A stretch of DNA of 64,000 nucleotides, from contig NZ_JARJEF010000010.1 of the NCBI RefSeq assembly GCF_029697505.1, positions 62,001-126,000 on the forward strand. The letters are read 5' to 3'. Below the pieces are notes generated by a model. That model was given only the letters and a program-made list of their open reading frames with translations, was not told the DNA's origin and did no database searches. The position numbers and the translations under genes were made by a program. Shown one piece after another: positions 35,530 through 45,312 of the stretch; within the stretch, counting starts at the first letter, position 1; every line of letters starts with the position of its first letter. The stretch comes from Pseudophaeobacter profundi (lineage in GTDB: Bacteria; Pseudomonadota; Alphaproteobacteria; Rhodobacterales; Rhodobacteraceae).

Positions 35530-35548
35530 GTCATATCATAACATATCA
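35530..35548. promoter_or_regulatory. Candidate Zur box 2
   Basis: GTCATATCATAACATATCA has the symmetric arms ATAT/ATAT around an ATAA core (10 of 14 core positions symmetric). It lies between znuA and zur, one or two helical turns from box 1, suited to control of both divergent transcripts. Confidence 0.5.
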
Positions 35549-35600
35549 AGAGCCAAGTTCGCCAACCTTGGCCCAGATCAGCGCACCGGAGAGCACGACC

Positions 35601-36089
35601 ATGGAAACCATCGGGTTTGAAACCCATGATCACAGCAGCTGCATTGCCAGCTGCATCGCGACCGTTGATGCCCAGTGCAAGGCGCAGGGGCTGCAGTTCA
35701 CCCCGGTGCGCAAACGCGTGCTGGAAATTCTGCTGCAGGAACACCGCGCCCTGGGTGCCTATGAAATCCTCGACCGGCTGCGCGAAGAAGGGCTGGGATC
35801 ACAGCCGCCCGTGGCCTATCGCGCGCTCGATTTTCTGGTCAAGAATGGCTTCGCCCATAAGATCGAGCGTTTGAACGCCTTTATTGCCTGCACCCATCCC
35901 GGCGAAATCCACGCCCCGGTCTTTATGATCTGCCGCCTGTGCACCGCCGTCGCCGAAGCCCAAACCATTCCCACCAAGGGCCAGCTGGGCCAGGCTGCAA
36001 AAGAGGCCGGTTTTCAGATCGAGCGCACCGTGGTCGAGGCCGAAGGCCTGTGCCCCAAGTGCCAGGAGGCCACCGCGGAATGCCGCTGA
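35601..36089 (+). CDS. zur: Fur-family zinc uptake regulator
   Basis: A 162-residue repressor. ATG 35601 (METIGFETHDHSSC) is chosen (GGAGAG upstream). The winged HTH contains TPVRKRVLEILLQEHRALGA YEIL and PPVAYRALDFLVKNGFAHKIE. The dimer/zinc domain has CTHPGEIHAPVFMICRLC and the C-terminal LCPKCQEATAEC, giving the two CxxC structural-zinc pairs. Its gene order with znuC and znuB and divergence from znuA mark it as Zur, not Fur or PerR. It overlaps znuC by 10 bases. Confidence 0.95.
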   Translation: METIGFETHDHSSCIASCIATVDAQCKAQGLQFTPVRKRVLEILLQEHRALGAYEILDRLREEGLGSQPPVAYRALDFLVKNGFAHKIERLNAFIACTHPGEIHAPVFMICRLCTAVAEAQTIPTKGQLGQAAKEAGFQIERTVVEAEGLCPKCQEATAECR

Positions 36090-36865
36090 TTTCGCTGCAG
36101 AACCTATCGGTGCGCTTTGGTGGCAATACCGTCCTATCCAATGTGAGCTTTGCCATTTCTGCCGGCGAAATCGTGACCATCGTCGGGCCAAATGGCTCGG
36201 GGAAATCGACACTACTGCGCAGTATTATCGGTGCGCAGCACCCAGATCAGGGCCAGATCAAGCGCAGCCCCGGCCTGCGCATTGGCTATGTACCGCAAAA
36301 ACTGCATATCGACCCGACCCTGCCGATGACGGTGCGCCGCTTTCTCAGCCTGCCACAGCGGATCAGTGACCAGCAGGCCGCCACAGCCCTGGAACAGGCC
36401 GGCGCCGGGCAATTGGCCAGCCGCCAGATGGTCGACCTATCGGGCGGCCAATTCCAGCGGGTTCTGCTGGCGCGGGCGCTGCTCTGCGCGCCACAGCTTT
36501 TGATCCTTGATGAGGCCACCCAAGGGCTGGATCAGCCGGGGTCAGCTGGGTTTTACCAACAGATCGAAACCCTGCGCGAAACCCTGGGCTGCGCTATTCT
36601 GATGGTCAGCCACGAATTGCATGTGGTCATGGCCACCTCGGACCGGGTGATTTGTCTCAACGGGCATATCTGCTGCGAGGGCGAACCCGAACAAGTGGCC
36701 TCGGCCCCGGAATACCGCGCCCTTTTTGGCACGGGCACCCAAGGGGCGCTGGCACTCTACCGACATGAACATAACCACCGGCACGACCACAGTTGCGGCC
36801 ATGACCATGGCCAGGACGCCGTAGACCAGACCCGCCCCGCCGCCGCGAGTGAGACCCGCCCATGA
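36080..36865 (+). CDS. znuC: Zinc ABC transporter ATP-binding protein
   Basis: A 261-residue ATPase. ATG 36080 lies inside the end of zur. Walker A VGPNGSGKST, signature LSGGQFQRVLLARALL, Walker B LLILDEATQGLD and switch His in MVSHELH are complete. The C-terminus is a His-rich tail (YRHEHNHRHDHSCGHDHGQD), a second zinc-binding stretch besides that of ZnuA. It overlaps znuB by an ATGA start-stop. Confidence 0.95.
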   Translation: MPLISLQNLSVRFGGNTVLSNVSFAISAGEIVTIVGPNGSGKSTLLRSIIGAQHPDQGQIKRSPGLRIGYVPQKLHIDPTLPMTVRRFLSLPQRISDQQAATALEQAGAGQLASRQMVDLSGGQFQRVLLARALLCAPQLLILDEATQGLDQPGSAGFYQQIETLRETLGCAILMVSHELHVVMATSDRVICLNGHICCEGEPEQVASAPEYRALFGTGTQGALALYRHEHNHRHDHSCGHDHGQDAVDQTRPAAASETRP

Positions 36866-37692
36866 TCAGCCTCTTTGACAGTTTTCTGCTGCGTGCCGCC
36901 CTGGCCGGAACCGGAGTCGCCGTCGCGGCGGCGCCCCTGGGCTGTTTTGTCGTCTGGCGGCGCATGGCCTATTTTGGCGATGCCACGGCCCATGCCTCTA
37001 TCCTGGGTGTCGCCTTGGCGCTGGGATTTCAGGCGCCGGTCTTTGCCGGGGTGCTGATCGTATCGTTGCTCATGGCGACTGCCGTTTCCAGCCTCAGCGG
37101 GCGGGGTTTTGCCATGGATACCCTTTTGGGCGTTCTGGCCCATTCCTCGCTGGCCTTTGGTCTGGTTGCAGTCTCGTTCCTGCAGGGCATTCGCATTGAT
37201 CTAATGGCCTATCTGTTTGGCGATATTCTTGCGGTCAGCCGCATCGATCTCATGGTGATCTGGGGCGGGGCGGCCCTGGTGCTCTTGCTGCTTTGGGCCC
37301 GCTGGTCGGCGCTGTTGACCGCGACACTTAGCTCTGATTTGGCCTATGCCGCAGGTCTAAACCCCAAGCGCGAACAACTGGTGCTGACCATCGCGCTGGC
37401 TTTGGTCGTTGCCGTCGCCATCAAGGTGGTTGGAGTTTTGCTGATTTCAGCCCTGCTGCTGATCCCTGCTGCTGCTGCCCGCCCCTTTGCCGCTACCCCT
37501 GAACGCATGGCCTTTGCAGCAGCGATCATTGGCATGCTCTCGGCCTTGGCGGGGCTGCAACTGTCATTTCTGCTTGATACGCCAACCGGACCGACAATTG
37601 TCTGCGTGGCGGCGGGCTTCTTTGCGCTGACCAGCCTGGGCGACATGATCCGGCAGCAATTACTGATGAAAGGGCCACGCCCGCGGCATTAG
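36862..37692 (+). CDS. znuB: Zinc ABC transporter permease
   Basis: A 276-residue membrane protein of the ABC-3 family with about eight helices. Signatures: GCFVVWRRMAYFGDATAHAS near the N-terminus, FLQGIRIDLMAYLFGDILAV, AIKVVGVLLISALLLIPAAAAR and TPTGPTIVCVAAGFFAL. It is last in zur-znuC-znuB and ends 2 bases from the convergent histidine kinase gene. Confidence 0.95.
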   Translation: MISLFDSFLLRAALAGTGVAVAAAPLGCFVVWRRMAYFGDATAHASILGVALALGFQAPVFAGVLIVSLLMATAVSSLSGRGFAMDTLLGVLAHSSLAFGLVAVSFLQGIRIDLMAYLFGDILAVSRIDLMVIWGGAALVLLLLWARWSALLTATLSSDLAYAAGLNPKREQLVLTIALALVVAVAIKVVGVLLISALLLIPAAAARPFAATPERMAFAAAIIGMLSALAGLQLSFLLDTPTGPTIVCVAAGFFALTSLGDMIRQQLLMKGPRPRH

Positions 37693-37694
37693 GC

Positions 37695-39998
37695 CTAGCC
37701 CGCATCGGCACGCGAGATCTGCGCCGTGGGCGTGGCGACCCAATTGTTGATCGCCGCAAGCAGTGCCTTTTTGCGCAGGGGCTTACTCAGGAAATCATCC
37801 ATCCCGGCGGTCAGGCATTTTTCCCGGTGGGAGTCCAGCGCATTTGCCGTCAAGGCGATGATACGGCAAGGCCGGATCTGCTGCGCGACCTCCATCTCGC
37901 GGATCTTCATCGTCGCTTCGATGCCATCCATCACAGGCATCATCATATCCATCAACACGATGTCGGGGTGGTGCTCTTCATACAATGCAACGGATTCGAC
38001 GCCATTCACAGCTAGGATGATATCAAAATCCGCCCCTTTAAGCATCTTGGTTACCACCAGGCGATTGGTCCGATTGTCTTCGGCCACCAGCACCTTGATG
38101 CGGCGCTGCGGGCCGGGCACGGCGAATTGTGGCGTGGCAGGTATCACCTGGGGCGCCTCTAAGTGGAGCACCCGGCGCAGCACCTGTTTCAGCTGTGCCA
38201 CGCGCACCGGCTTCAGTACGAATTGACAGCTTTGCCCACCGTCACGCGCACTCTGTGCCACTGCTTGCTCGATGGACAACAGCATGACAATTGGCACGTC
38301 CCGGTAATCGGCAATGGCGCGAATGCGCTGTACCAGCTTATGCCCTTCCTGCTCTGGCATCTGGTCATCCAGAATGATGAAATCCAATTGTTGCTGGGCA
38401 AGTTGCAGATCCGACAAGACCTCCAGTGCCTCTGGCGCAGTGTCAGCCACAAAAGCCTGACCGCCCCAGCTGCGCAGCCGTTCGGCCAGAGCCGTGCCAC
38501 TGACGGCAAGCCCATCAACGACCATCCCGGTCATGCCATGTAAAGACAGAGACTTCTCGGCAGGTTCCGTGACACCATTGCCAAGGGGCAGCGACAGTTG
38601 CACCGTAAAGACGGAGCCAACACCAAGCTCGGACTGGACTGAAATCCGCCCGTGCATAAGCGCCAGCAAACGGGACGAGATAGCCAGCCCCAGTCCAGTG
38701 CCTTCAAAATTGCGCGTGGCACCGCCATCCACCTGTTCAAAGGCATTGAACACCGCATCAACCCGATCTTTGGGAATGCCAATTCCGGTATCCGTCACGG
38801 AAATGGACAATTCGCGTTCTCCTGGGCGGCCAAGTTTTGTTCCAGTCACATCAATATAGACATGGCCCGAAGTGGTGAATTTCACCGCATTGCCAATGAC
38901 ATTGGTCATCACTTGGCGCAGCCGCCCGACGTCACCTTCATAGAATTCCGGCAGATCGGGATCATAACGCAAAACAATTTCGACGCCATTGAGGTTGGCC
39001 TTGGGGGCCAACAGGGTGACGATATCTTCAACGCTCGTCAGCAGGTTAAAGGGGCGGCGCTCCAGCTCGATCTTGCCCGCCTCAATCTTGGAAAAGTTGA
39101 GAATATCATTGATGATAGTCAAAAGTGCCGAACCGGATTTTGCAATGGTGTCTGCGTAGACCAACTGATCATCATCAAGATCGGTTTCCAGCATCAATTC
39201 GGCCATGCCGATCACACCATTCATCGGTGTACGGATTTCATGGCTCATATTGGCAAGGAAATCAGATTTCGCCTGACTGGCAATCGCCGCCGTTTCACAG
39301 GCCTGTTCAAGCGCTATCTCGCGCTCGTCCCTTTCCGCAAAGGTATCTTCCAGCACCTCGACCGAATGATTGAGCGCCCAAAATTCCCGTGAAGCATACC
39401 AGGGCAGAACCTTGGCGGGTATATCGGTCTGGCGCAGTGTCCCGGAAATTGCGCCAGACATGCGCTGGTGAATGATCTTGAGCGGCTGCAACGCCAGCAG
39501 GGTCACCAAGAGCAAGACCAGCAGCGTCAGTACACCAATGGCCAGGATCGTCCATTTGATCGTATAGTGGACCTTCTGTTCAACCAGCGCCAAACCATCT
39601 TGCACCGACCACTGCACCATCATGGTGCCAAACTGAACGCCTTCCATCTCGACGGGTTGTTCATAGGTGACAAAACCCTCCTGCCCCCCCTGTTGATCGT
39701 GCCCGGCAGAGGCAATCAACCTGTCCGCACTGTTCAGGATCTGGATCGACAGGATACTCCGGGTGCGTGCCAAGGTCTCGTGCAATCCGGTCTCAAGGAC
39801 CGGAATATCCTCAACAATGATGGATTCCAGCATCAGCCCGCTCAATAGAGAAACGGTCAGCCCCGCTTGCTTGAGCTGCTGTTCGCGCAGGCGCTCCCCC
39901 TCATATTGCCGCACCACGCTGCCGACCGCCAAGGCCACCAGAACAGCAGCCAAAGACAGCGAAAGGACAATTTGAAACAGGATGCCTGTGCGTTTCAT
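37695..39998 (-). CDS. Hybrid sensor histidine kinase with two receiver domains
   Basis: About 767 residues. Two membrane helices (about 5-25 and 150-172) flank a periplasmic sensor of 120 residues; then HAMP-like linker, HisKA with [19 protein letters not shown] (phospho-His), and HATPase motifs [19 protein letters not shown] and [13 protein letters not shown] first receiver ([16 protein letters not shown]) and a second, canonical one ([33 protein letters not shown]) follow. No output domain is present, so an unlinked response regulator or Hpt protein is expected. ATG 39998 is preferred over GTG 40013. It lies 18 bases after the PhnD-like gene, so the latter is probably its periplasmic sensor partner. 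Confidence 0.92.
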   Translation of the reverse strand: MKRTGILFQIVLSLSLAAVLVALAVGSVVRQYEGERLREQQLKQAGLTVSLLSGLMLESIIVEDIPVLETGLHETLARTRSILSIQILNSADRLIASAGHDQQGGQEGFVTYEQPVEMEGVQFGTMMVQWSVQDGLALVEQKVHYTIKWTILAIGVLTLLVLLLVTLLALQPLKIIHQRMSGAISGTLRQTDIPAKVLPWYASREFWALNHSVEVLEDTFAERDEREIALEQACETAAIASQAKSDFLANMSHEIRTPMNGVIGMAELMLETDLDDDQLVYADTIAKSGSALLTIINDILNFSKIEAGKIELERRPFNLLTSVEDIVTLLAPKANLNGVEIVLRYDPDLPEFYEGDVGRLRQVMTNVIGNAVKFTTSGHVYIDVTGTKLGRPGERELSISVTDTGIGIPKDRVDAVFNAFEQVDGGATRNFEGTGLGLAISSRLLALMHGRISVQSELGVGSVFTVQLSLPLGNGVTEPAEKSLSLHGMTGMVVDGLAVSGTALAERLRSWGGQAFVADTAPEALEVLSDLQLAQQQLDFIILDDQMPEQEGHKLVQRIRAIADYRDVPIVMLLSIEQAVAQSARDGGQSCQFVLKPVRVAQLKQVLRRVLHLEAPQVIPATPQFAVPGPQRRIKVLVAEDNRTNRLVVTKMLKGADFDIILAVNGVESVALYEEHHPDIVLMDMMMPVMDGIEATMKIREMEVAQQIRPCRIIALTANALDSHREKCLTAGMDDFLSKPLRKKALLAAINNWVATPTAQISRADAG

Positions 39999-40016
39999 CT
40001 CTTTCCGCTTCACGGT

Positions 40017-40931
40017 CTAAAATCGACGGCTTCGGTCGATGGCACCGCGGATCAAATCGTAATCCGCATCTTCGCCGACCAAGAAACCATTCTTGGAAAT
40101 GCGTCGCACGATTTCTTCGTTCTGCGACGCGAACATAACATCACGCATGGCCTGCAAGATCGAAGGGGCCAGATCTGCCGAGGCCAGCCAGGGTTTGGTG
40201 ACATTGTCAAACGACGCCAGAACCCGGATTTCGACCCCATTGGCCACCAGGGTTTTGAAGGTACTTTCTTTCAGTGCCCCAGCTGAATATTTTCCCGCCC
40301 CCACTGCAACGCCAACCAGATCGTGTCGACCAAGATAGTCAAAATTTTTCAGATCAGCACTACTGATACCTGCCTCTAACAGTTCGGCCTGGGCCAGATA
40401 GCGGCCGATGGTCGACAGCTCATCCCCAAAGGCAAAGCTCTGACCTGAGAGATCTTCCAGCGAGCGTATCGGGCTGTCGCTATGAACAACGATCACCCCC
40501 TTGAACCGCTTTTGGCCCCCTTTCGATTCCATCGCCACAATTTGGATCAGCGGGTTTATCGACTTGGCAATGACATAGGACGCCGGACCAAAACGGGCAA
40601 AATCCACTTCGCCCGCGGTCAGTTGGCGAATGCCCTCCTCATATTCTTTGGCTATTACCATCTTGATGGTAACGGTTTTGCCCAGGCGCTCTGTCAGGCG
40701 GTCCGCCAGAAACGACAAAAACGGATGATACTGGCGGACCGTTTCGGTGGGCTTGTCGGCAGCATAGGTTCCGAAGGTCAGAGTAATATCTTCACGCGCC
40801 ATGGTCGGCGCAGCCGCCAGAGGGCCAGCAGCAAGCAAAAGCACAAGCGCCCAAACGCGCAGATGCATATCAAGACAGGCGCCCCACACGCGCAAGGTGA
40901 TCGGACGTTTGAACTCGTCTGCGTGCCGCAT
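40017..40931 (-). CDS. PhnD-like periplasmic binding protein, probable sensor partner of the hybrid kinase
   Basis: A 304-residue exported protein. AGGAGG lies 8 bases before ATG 40931, giving a long n-region before the signal core (MHLRVWALVLLLAAGPLAAA). Domain motifs of the phosphate/phosphite/phosphonate-binding family: LTFGTYAADKPTETVRQYHP, GEVDFARFGPASYVIAK, VVHSDSPIRSLEDLSGQSFA and HDLVGVAVGAGKYSAGA. No ABC permease or ATPase genes are near, whereas the hybrid kinase follows directly. Such PhnD-kinase pairs (for example AioX with AioS for arsenite) act as two-part sensors. The ligand is unknown, probably a small oxyanion or organophosphonate. Confidence 0.88.
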   Translation of the reverse strand: MRHADEFKRPITLRVWGACLDMHLRVWALVLLLAAGPLAAAPTMAREDITLTFGTYAADKPTETVRQYHPFLSFLADRLTERLGKTVTIKMVIAKEYEEGIRQLTAGEVDFARFGPASYVIAKSINPLIQIVAMESKGGQKRFKGVIVVHSDSPIRSLEDLSGQSFAFGDELSTIGRYLAQAELLEAGISSADLKNFDYLGRHDLVGVAVGAGKYSAGALKESTFKTLVANGVEIRVLASFDNVTKPWLASADLAPSILQAMRDVMFASQNEEIVRRISKNGFLVGEDADYDLIRGAIDRSRRF

Positions 40932-41156
40932 CACCGATGCCTCCTGGCCAATTTCGCAATACCAGACCCCATTTGGTCACCCTGCACTCTACCCTGCGAT
41001 GCAAACTGCAAGGTTAACATTTACGCCCTTGATATAGAAAATTGGAGAAAAAATCAGCCCCTGGACGACAAACAGGCAATACTGCACGATCTTAAGATAA
41101 TTTTTTCCAAACTGTTACAATTCTGAAGATTCTCTTAATAGGCGACAGGACTTGCA

Positions 41157-44100
41157 GTGAAACTCCCCAGCTATATCCCGACCTCATCGGCCAAACCCGG
41201 CTTATTTTTCGGGCTTGGCCTCTGTGCTGCCCTGGTCCTCTTCCCCTATGAAGTGCAGGCAATTCCCTCGCCAGAACTGGTGATTGGATCAGTTTCATCC
41301 CTATCGCAGGTCTTTGCCGTTGCGCTCGCGATGATGTCCGGGCTTGGGGCTGTGGTTGCCACCAAGCTGGGTTTCAAAGCAAAAGGCAAAGGTCAGGCGG
41401 CCCGCTATCCGGTGCGGCTGATCCTGGCCTTGGTGGCGCTGGTGACCCTGTTTGGAGCCGCAAACTACTGGCAATATACTGCGCGGAAAAACGCCGATCT
41501 GGCGCGTTTGCAGGCCACCTTGGTACGCCCGGCGCAGTTTGACGGCACCAAAATCAAGGATGACACCCTTAAAGAGACCAGCTTTTCCAAGCAAACAGAC
41601 AATCCGCTGGCCATCTCCACCCAAGAGGCCGCGGCGCTGCTGATGGCGGGCGACACTGTCTTTTTTGACATCCGCGAAAGCGGCGAGAACGCCATGGGGA
41701 CCCTGCCCGGCGCCGCGCATATTCGCTTCCCGGATTTTCTCCAGTCGCGCCCGCTGCAGCCCGGACAAAAAGCGGTCGTCTTTTGCCACAATGGCAACCG
41801 CAGCTCTGAAACCTGCGCCCAATTAGCCAAGCTTGGCATCGATTGCAGTTTCATCGCCGGCGGCATCGAAAAATGGATCGTCGAGGGCCGCCCCTTCAGC
41901 GATGCCTCGGTTGAAACCCTGGCCGATCTGCGCGCCATTCCCGACTATCCAAACAAGGACACCCTGCTCAGCACTGCAGATTTCACCACACTGATAGAAA
42001 CCGACGATCTGCAGATCGTCGACACCCGCTATCCCGGCGATTTCGCCAGCGGCCATCTGCCCGGTGCCATCAACATCCCAATCCGTGCCCTGCCCACGGA
42101 TGAGCTGCGCCAAAAGATCGCGCAACTGCAAGACAAGCCAACCCTGGCTGCCTGCTATGACCGGCGCAGCTGCTTCATGGGGCAGGTACTTGGCCTCGAG
42201 CTGAGCCAGCAAGGAATAGATTATCGCGGGCGTTATACCCTGCCCTGGGAGTATTTCATCGCCCCCCCCCCCAAGCCGCATGTGCAGGCCTGGCTGGCCG
42301 ATCAGCAATCGACCTATTGGCAAAAAACGATTTCACTGCTGGCGCAGGCCCTGATCTGGAGCCATGAACGCAGCCATTTGTTGGTGGGGCTGTTTGCCCT
42401 GTCATTGTTGACCCGCATCCTGATCCTGCCCGTTGCCCTGAAATCAGAACGTGACCAGATCACCACGCAGGACAGCGCCCAAGAGCTGGCACGCCTGAAG
42501 ACTGACCTGGCCGATGATCCGGTGCGCCGGGCCCGGGCCATTCAGGCCTTTTATGCAACAAAGGGACTGACGCCGCTGCGCAATCTCAGCGCGCTTCTGT
42601 TCTTACCCGTGATGATGCTGGGGGTTTCGGCAGCCGGGAAGGCCAGCGGCCTCGTGCCGATCAGCCTGCTCTGGATCCCTGATCTGGGGCAGCCGGATCC
42701 GCTGCTTCTGTTGCCGCTCATGTTTTGCGCTCTGGCCGCGATTTATCTGGTCTGGGCCGTTGCCAAGACCGCGCGCCAGATCAAGCTTTGGCTGCTGATC
42801 GGCGTGCCGGTACTCTTTGCCATGGTCTTTGGTCTCAGCGCTGCCGCCAATGCCTATCTGTGCTTCAGCCTCAGCCTGTTGTTGCTGCAACGCGCCTATG
42901 TGACCGGGCTGCACCAGCAGCTACTTCATGGCATTGCACGCAAAGCGCATCAGGCGCGCCTTGCCAGGCTGCCTGCCGGGGTGGTCCCCTTAGGCTACAG
43001 CGAAGAGCTGGCCACCGCTGGCAACAAGGCACTGCGCCTGTCACTCTTGCAAAATGCCGGTTTGCCGGTGCCGGCGGGCGTTGTCCTGCGTCACGAGGCC
43101 ATTGCCGCCTATCAGCGGATGAACCGCAGTCAGAAGGACGCATTTGTCGAAAAGATCTGGCATCTGGTGGGGGCAAAGCCCTGCGCCGTGCGCAGCAGCG
43201 CCAGCAACGAAGATGGCGCCGATCAGAGCTTTGCCGGTGTTTATGAATCCGAGCTGGATGTCACCGCCCAGACATTGCGCCGCGCACTAGACCGGGTGAT
43301 TGTCAGCTTTTCCTCGGATCGTGCCGCCAGCTATGACCAGGCAGCAAACGGCGAGAATGCGGCCAATATTCTGGTTCAGCAGATGGTTCAGGCCGACTAT
43401 GCCGGGGTGCTGTTCACCCAGGATCCGACCGCCCCTGGCATGACCATGGTGGAATGGGTACGCGGCTGCGGTGACGATCTGGTATCGGGCCGTGTAACGC
43501 CCGTCTCACTGCGCTTTGGCCGTTACACGGGTCTTGCGGCAGTTCCAGATCAAGACGACACGCTAGACATGGCACCACTGCTGGCGCTGGGGCAAGAAAT
43601 CGAGCGTATATTTGGCTGCCCACAAGATGTGGAATGGGCCTATGTCGATGGGAAATTCCACATCGTACAAAGCCGCGATATCACCACTCTGGCGCTGGGG
43701 CCAAAGGCCGAACAGATCCGCCTGACCGAATGGCGCGCCCTGCTGGACCGCTTTGGCAGTGCCAACCCGGAGCAAGTGATCCTGGAACAGGACGAAATGT
43801 CCGAAGTCCTGCCGCGCCCGACGCCGCTGTCCTTTTCGCTGATGACCCGTCTCTGGGCCCCCGGTGGCAGCGTCGATCTGGCCTGCCGCGCCCTGGGCAT
43901 ACCCTATGGCCTGCCCGAAGGCGGCGATGGCCATCTGGTCAACCTCTTTGGCAAAACCTATGTCGATGCGACGCTGAAGCAGAAAATGACGCTCAGGCTC
44001 AGTGCCGGCAATGCAAAGCAGCTGCGGCGTCAGGCAGAACCGCAGATCGCCCACTTTCGCACAGAGGTGATGTCCGATCTTGCCGATAGGCTGCAGCTCT

Positions 44101-45188
44101 GGAAAGCGGTAGATTACAGCGCCCTGACACCGCAAAAACTGGTACAAAGCCTGCAGATTCTGCAGGATCTCTTTGTTGGTGAAGCCTATGTCGAGGCCGA
44201 GAAAATCAACATTCTGGCCGGCTTCACCATGGGCGAGGCCAGCACCGCCACAGCGGGTGATCCGGCGCTACGCGCCCATCTGATGCAGGCAGACCTACCG
44301 CATGCACCCTCGGCCTTGCTGGCGTCTTGCACCGGGGCCAAAGCCCGGGATCAGGCCATGGCCCTGATGGGGCACCGCGCCATGTTCGACTATGAGCTGA
44401 GTTCGCCGCGCTATAGCGAGGCCCCTGCCCTGCTCTGGCCGCTGCTCGAAAACCAGCTGCCGTCCGGCCCCAGATCTGCCAACCTGCCCGCCGCGTTGCC
44501 CAGTCACCTCAAAGAGAGCATCTCGCTAGCCCTGCGCCTGCAGGATCTCAAGGAGCAGGCCAAGCACGAATCCCTACGCATTCTGGCAGAACTACGCCGC
44601 GCGCTCCTGGCGCTGGGACAGATTTCAGGGCTGGGCGATCTGATCTTCTACCTGACACTGGATGAAATCCAGCAGGGGAACTGGACCACACCAGAGGCCC
44701 TGCATCTGCAGGCACAGAACAGAAAGTTCCATGAAAATATGCGCAAACCCGCAGCACCGACACAGATTCAGCTGACCCTGCGGGCGTGTGAGCTGCTGTC
44801 GCTCGGCGCGCAGCTCGAGCAGGAGATCGGCACCCTGGGTGGCACCTGCGTTGCCGGAAATGGCCGCGTGACGGGGCGCGCCTTTTGGCTGGCGGATGAA
44901 TCCAGCACCGACCCCGCCAGTTTTGACGGGTTTCAGGACGGCGATATTCTCGTCTGTCGCATGATCAACCCAGCCTGGCTGCCCTATGTGCAACGCTCTG
45001 GCGCGGTGCTGAGCGAGGTTGGCGGCTGGCTGAGCCACATGGCCATTGTCGCCCGCGAAAAACACATCCTGATGCTGGTCGCCTGCAAGGGGCTGGGCCA
45101 GATTGAAACCGGGGCCCGCATCACTGTGGATGAGGACGGCAGCATCACGCAGCATGACGATCAAAGCCGACAAGCCGCTAACGGCTAA
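41157..45188 (+). CDS. Multidomain membrane protein: double rhodanese, YidC/Oxa1-like domain and PEP-synthase/PPDK-like dikinase
   Basis: A 1343-residue protein starting at GTG (AGGA 7 bases upstream). In order: helices at about 15-35, 50-70 and 87-104; rhodanese 1 at 151-247 with the active loop CHNGNRSS (C210); rhodanese 2 at 268-370 with ACYDRRSC (C333); a YidC/Oxa1-like membrane domain at 400-600 (TRILILPVALKSERD, PLRNLSALLFLPVMMLGV, LLWIPDLGQPDPL); a PEP-synthase/PPDK ATP-binding domain at about 615-845 (AVRSSASNEDGADQSFAGVY, ending HIVQSRD); a central helical region with ELSSPRYSE; and the swivelling domain with catalytic His1294 (GGWLSHMAIVARE). This could move sulfur and phosphate groups at the membrane. 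I know no characterised protein with this layout. The divergent PhnD-kinase pair may control it. A C11 tract lies at 42262-42272. Confidence 0.9.
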   Translation: MKLPSYIPTSSAKPGLFFGLGLCAALVLFPYEVQAIPSPELVIGSVSSLSQVFAVALAMMSGLGAVVATKLGFKAKGKGQAARYPVRLILALVALVTLFGAANYWQYTARKNADLARLQATLVRPAQFDGTKIKDDTLKETSFSKQTDNPLAISTQEAAALLMAGDTVFFDIRESGENAMGTLPGAAHIRFPDFLQSRPLQPGQKAVVFCHNGNRSSETCAQLAKLGIDCSFIAGGIEKWIVEGRPFSDASVETLADLRAIPDYPNKDTLLSTADFTTLIETDDLQIVDTRYPGDFASGHLPGAINIPIRALPTDELRQKIAQLQDKPTLAACYDRRSCFMGQVLGLELSQQGIDYRGRYTLPWEYFIAPPPKPHVQAWLADQQSTYWQKTISLLAQALIWSHERSHLLVGLFALSLLTRILILPVALKSERDQITTQDSAQELARLKTDLADDPVRRARAIQAFYATKGLTPLRNLSALLFLPVMMLGVSAAGKASGLVPISLLWIPDLGQPDPLLLLPLMFCALAAIYLVWAVAKTARQIKLWLLIGVPVLFAMVFGLSAAANAYLCFSLSLLLLQRAYVTGLHQQLLHGIARKAHQARLARLPAGVVPLGYSEELATAGNKALRLSLLQNAGLPVPAGVVLRHEAIAAYQRMNRSQKDAFVEKIWHLVGAKPCAVRSSASNEDGADQSFAGVYESELDVTAQTLRRALDRVIVSFSSDRAASYDQAANGENAANILVQQMVQADYAGVLFTQDPTAPGMTMVEWVRGCGDDLVSGRVTPVSLRFGRYTGLAAVPDQDDTLDMAPLLALGQEIERIFGCPQDVEWAYVDGKFHIVQSRDITTLALGPKAEQIRLTEWRALLDRFGSANPEQVILEQDEMSEVLPRPTPLSFSLMTRLWAPGGSVDLACRALGIPYGLPEGGDGHLVNLFGKTYVDATLKQKMTLRLSAGNAKQLRRQAEPQIAHFRTEVMSDLADRLQLWKAVDYSALTPQKLVQSLQILQDLFVGEAYVEAEKINILAGFTMGEASTATAGDPALRAHLMQADLPHAPSALLASCTGAKARDQAMALMGHRAMFDYELSSPRYSEAPALLWPLLENQLPSGPRSANLPAALPSHLKESISLALRLQDLKEQAKHESLRILAELRRALLALGQISGLGDLIFYLTLDEIQQGNWTTPEALHLQAQNRKFHENMRKPAAPTQIQLTLRACELLSLGAQLEQEIGTLGGTCVAGNGRVTGRAFWLADESSTDPASFDGFQDGDILVCRMINPAWLPYVQRSGAVLSEVGGWLSHMAIVAREKHILMLVACKGLGQIETGARITVDEDGSITQHDDQSRQAANG
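42262..42272 (+). repeat. C11 homopolymer inside the multidomain gene
   Basis: Eleven consecutive C code for the AxPPP stretch at residues 369-373, at the join between the second rhodanese domain and the YidC-like domain. It is the longest homopolymer I noticed in the window. Gain or loss of one base would stop the protein after the rhodanese half. Confidence 0.9.
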
Positions 45189-45198
45189 AGGCAAGTAC

Positions 45199-45234
45199 CC
45201 GCAGTTGCGACACCTCACTGGGTCGCAACTGCGG
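45199..45234 (+). terminator. Stem-loop after the multidomain gene
   Basis: CCGCAGTTGCGAC and GTCGCAACTGCGG form a perfect 13-bp stem with a 10-base loop, 10 bases after the stop. There is no T-run after it, so it may be a processing or mRNA-stabilising hairpin rather than a classical terminator. Confidence 0.6.
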
Positions 45235-45312
45235 ACAGTCAAGAGTGCACCCCGTCTTTCAGAATGAATGTTTTTAATTCTACTCAGGTGAAACACATGA
45301 TATTATTTGGGC

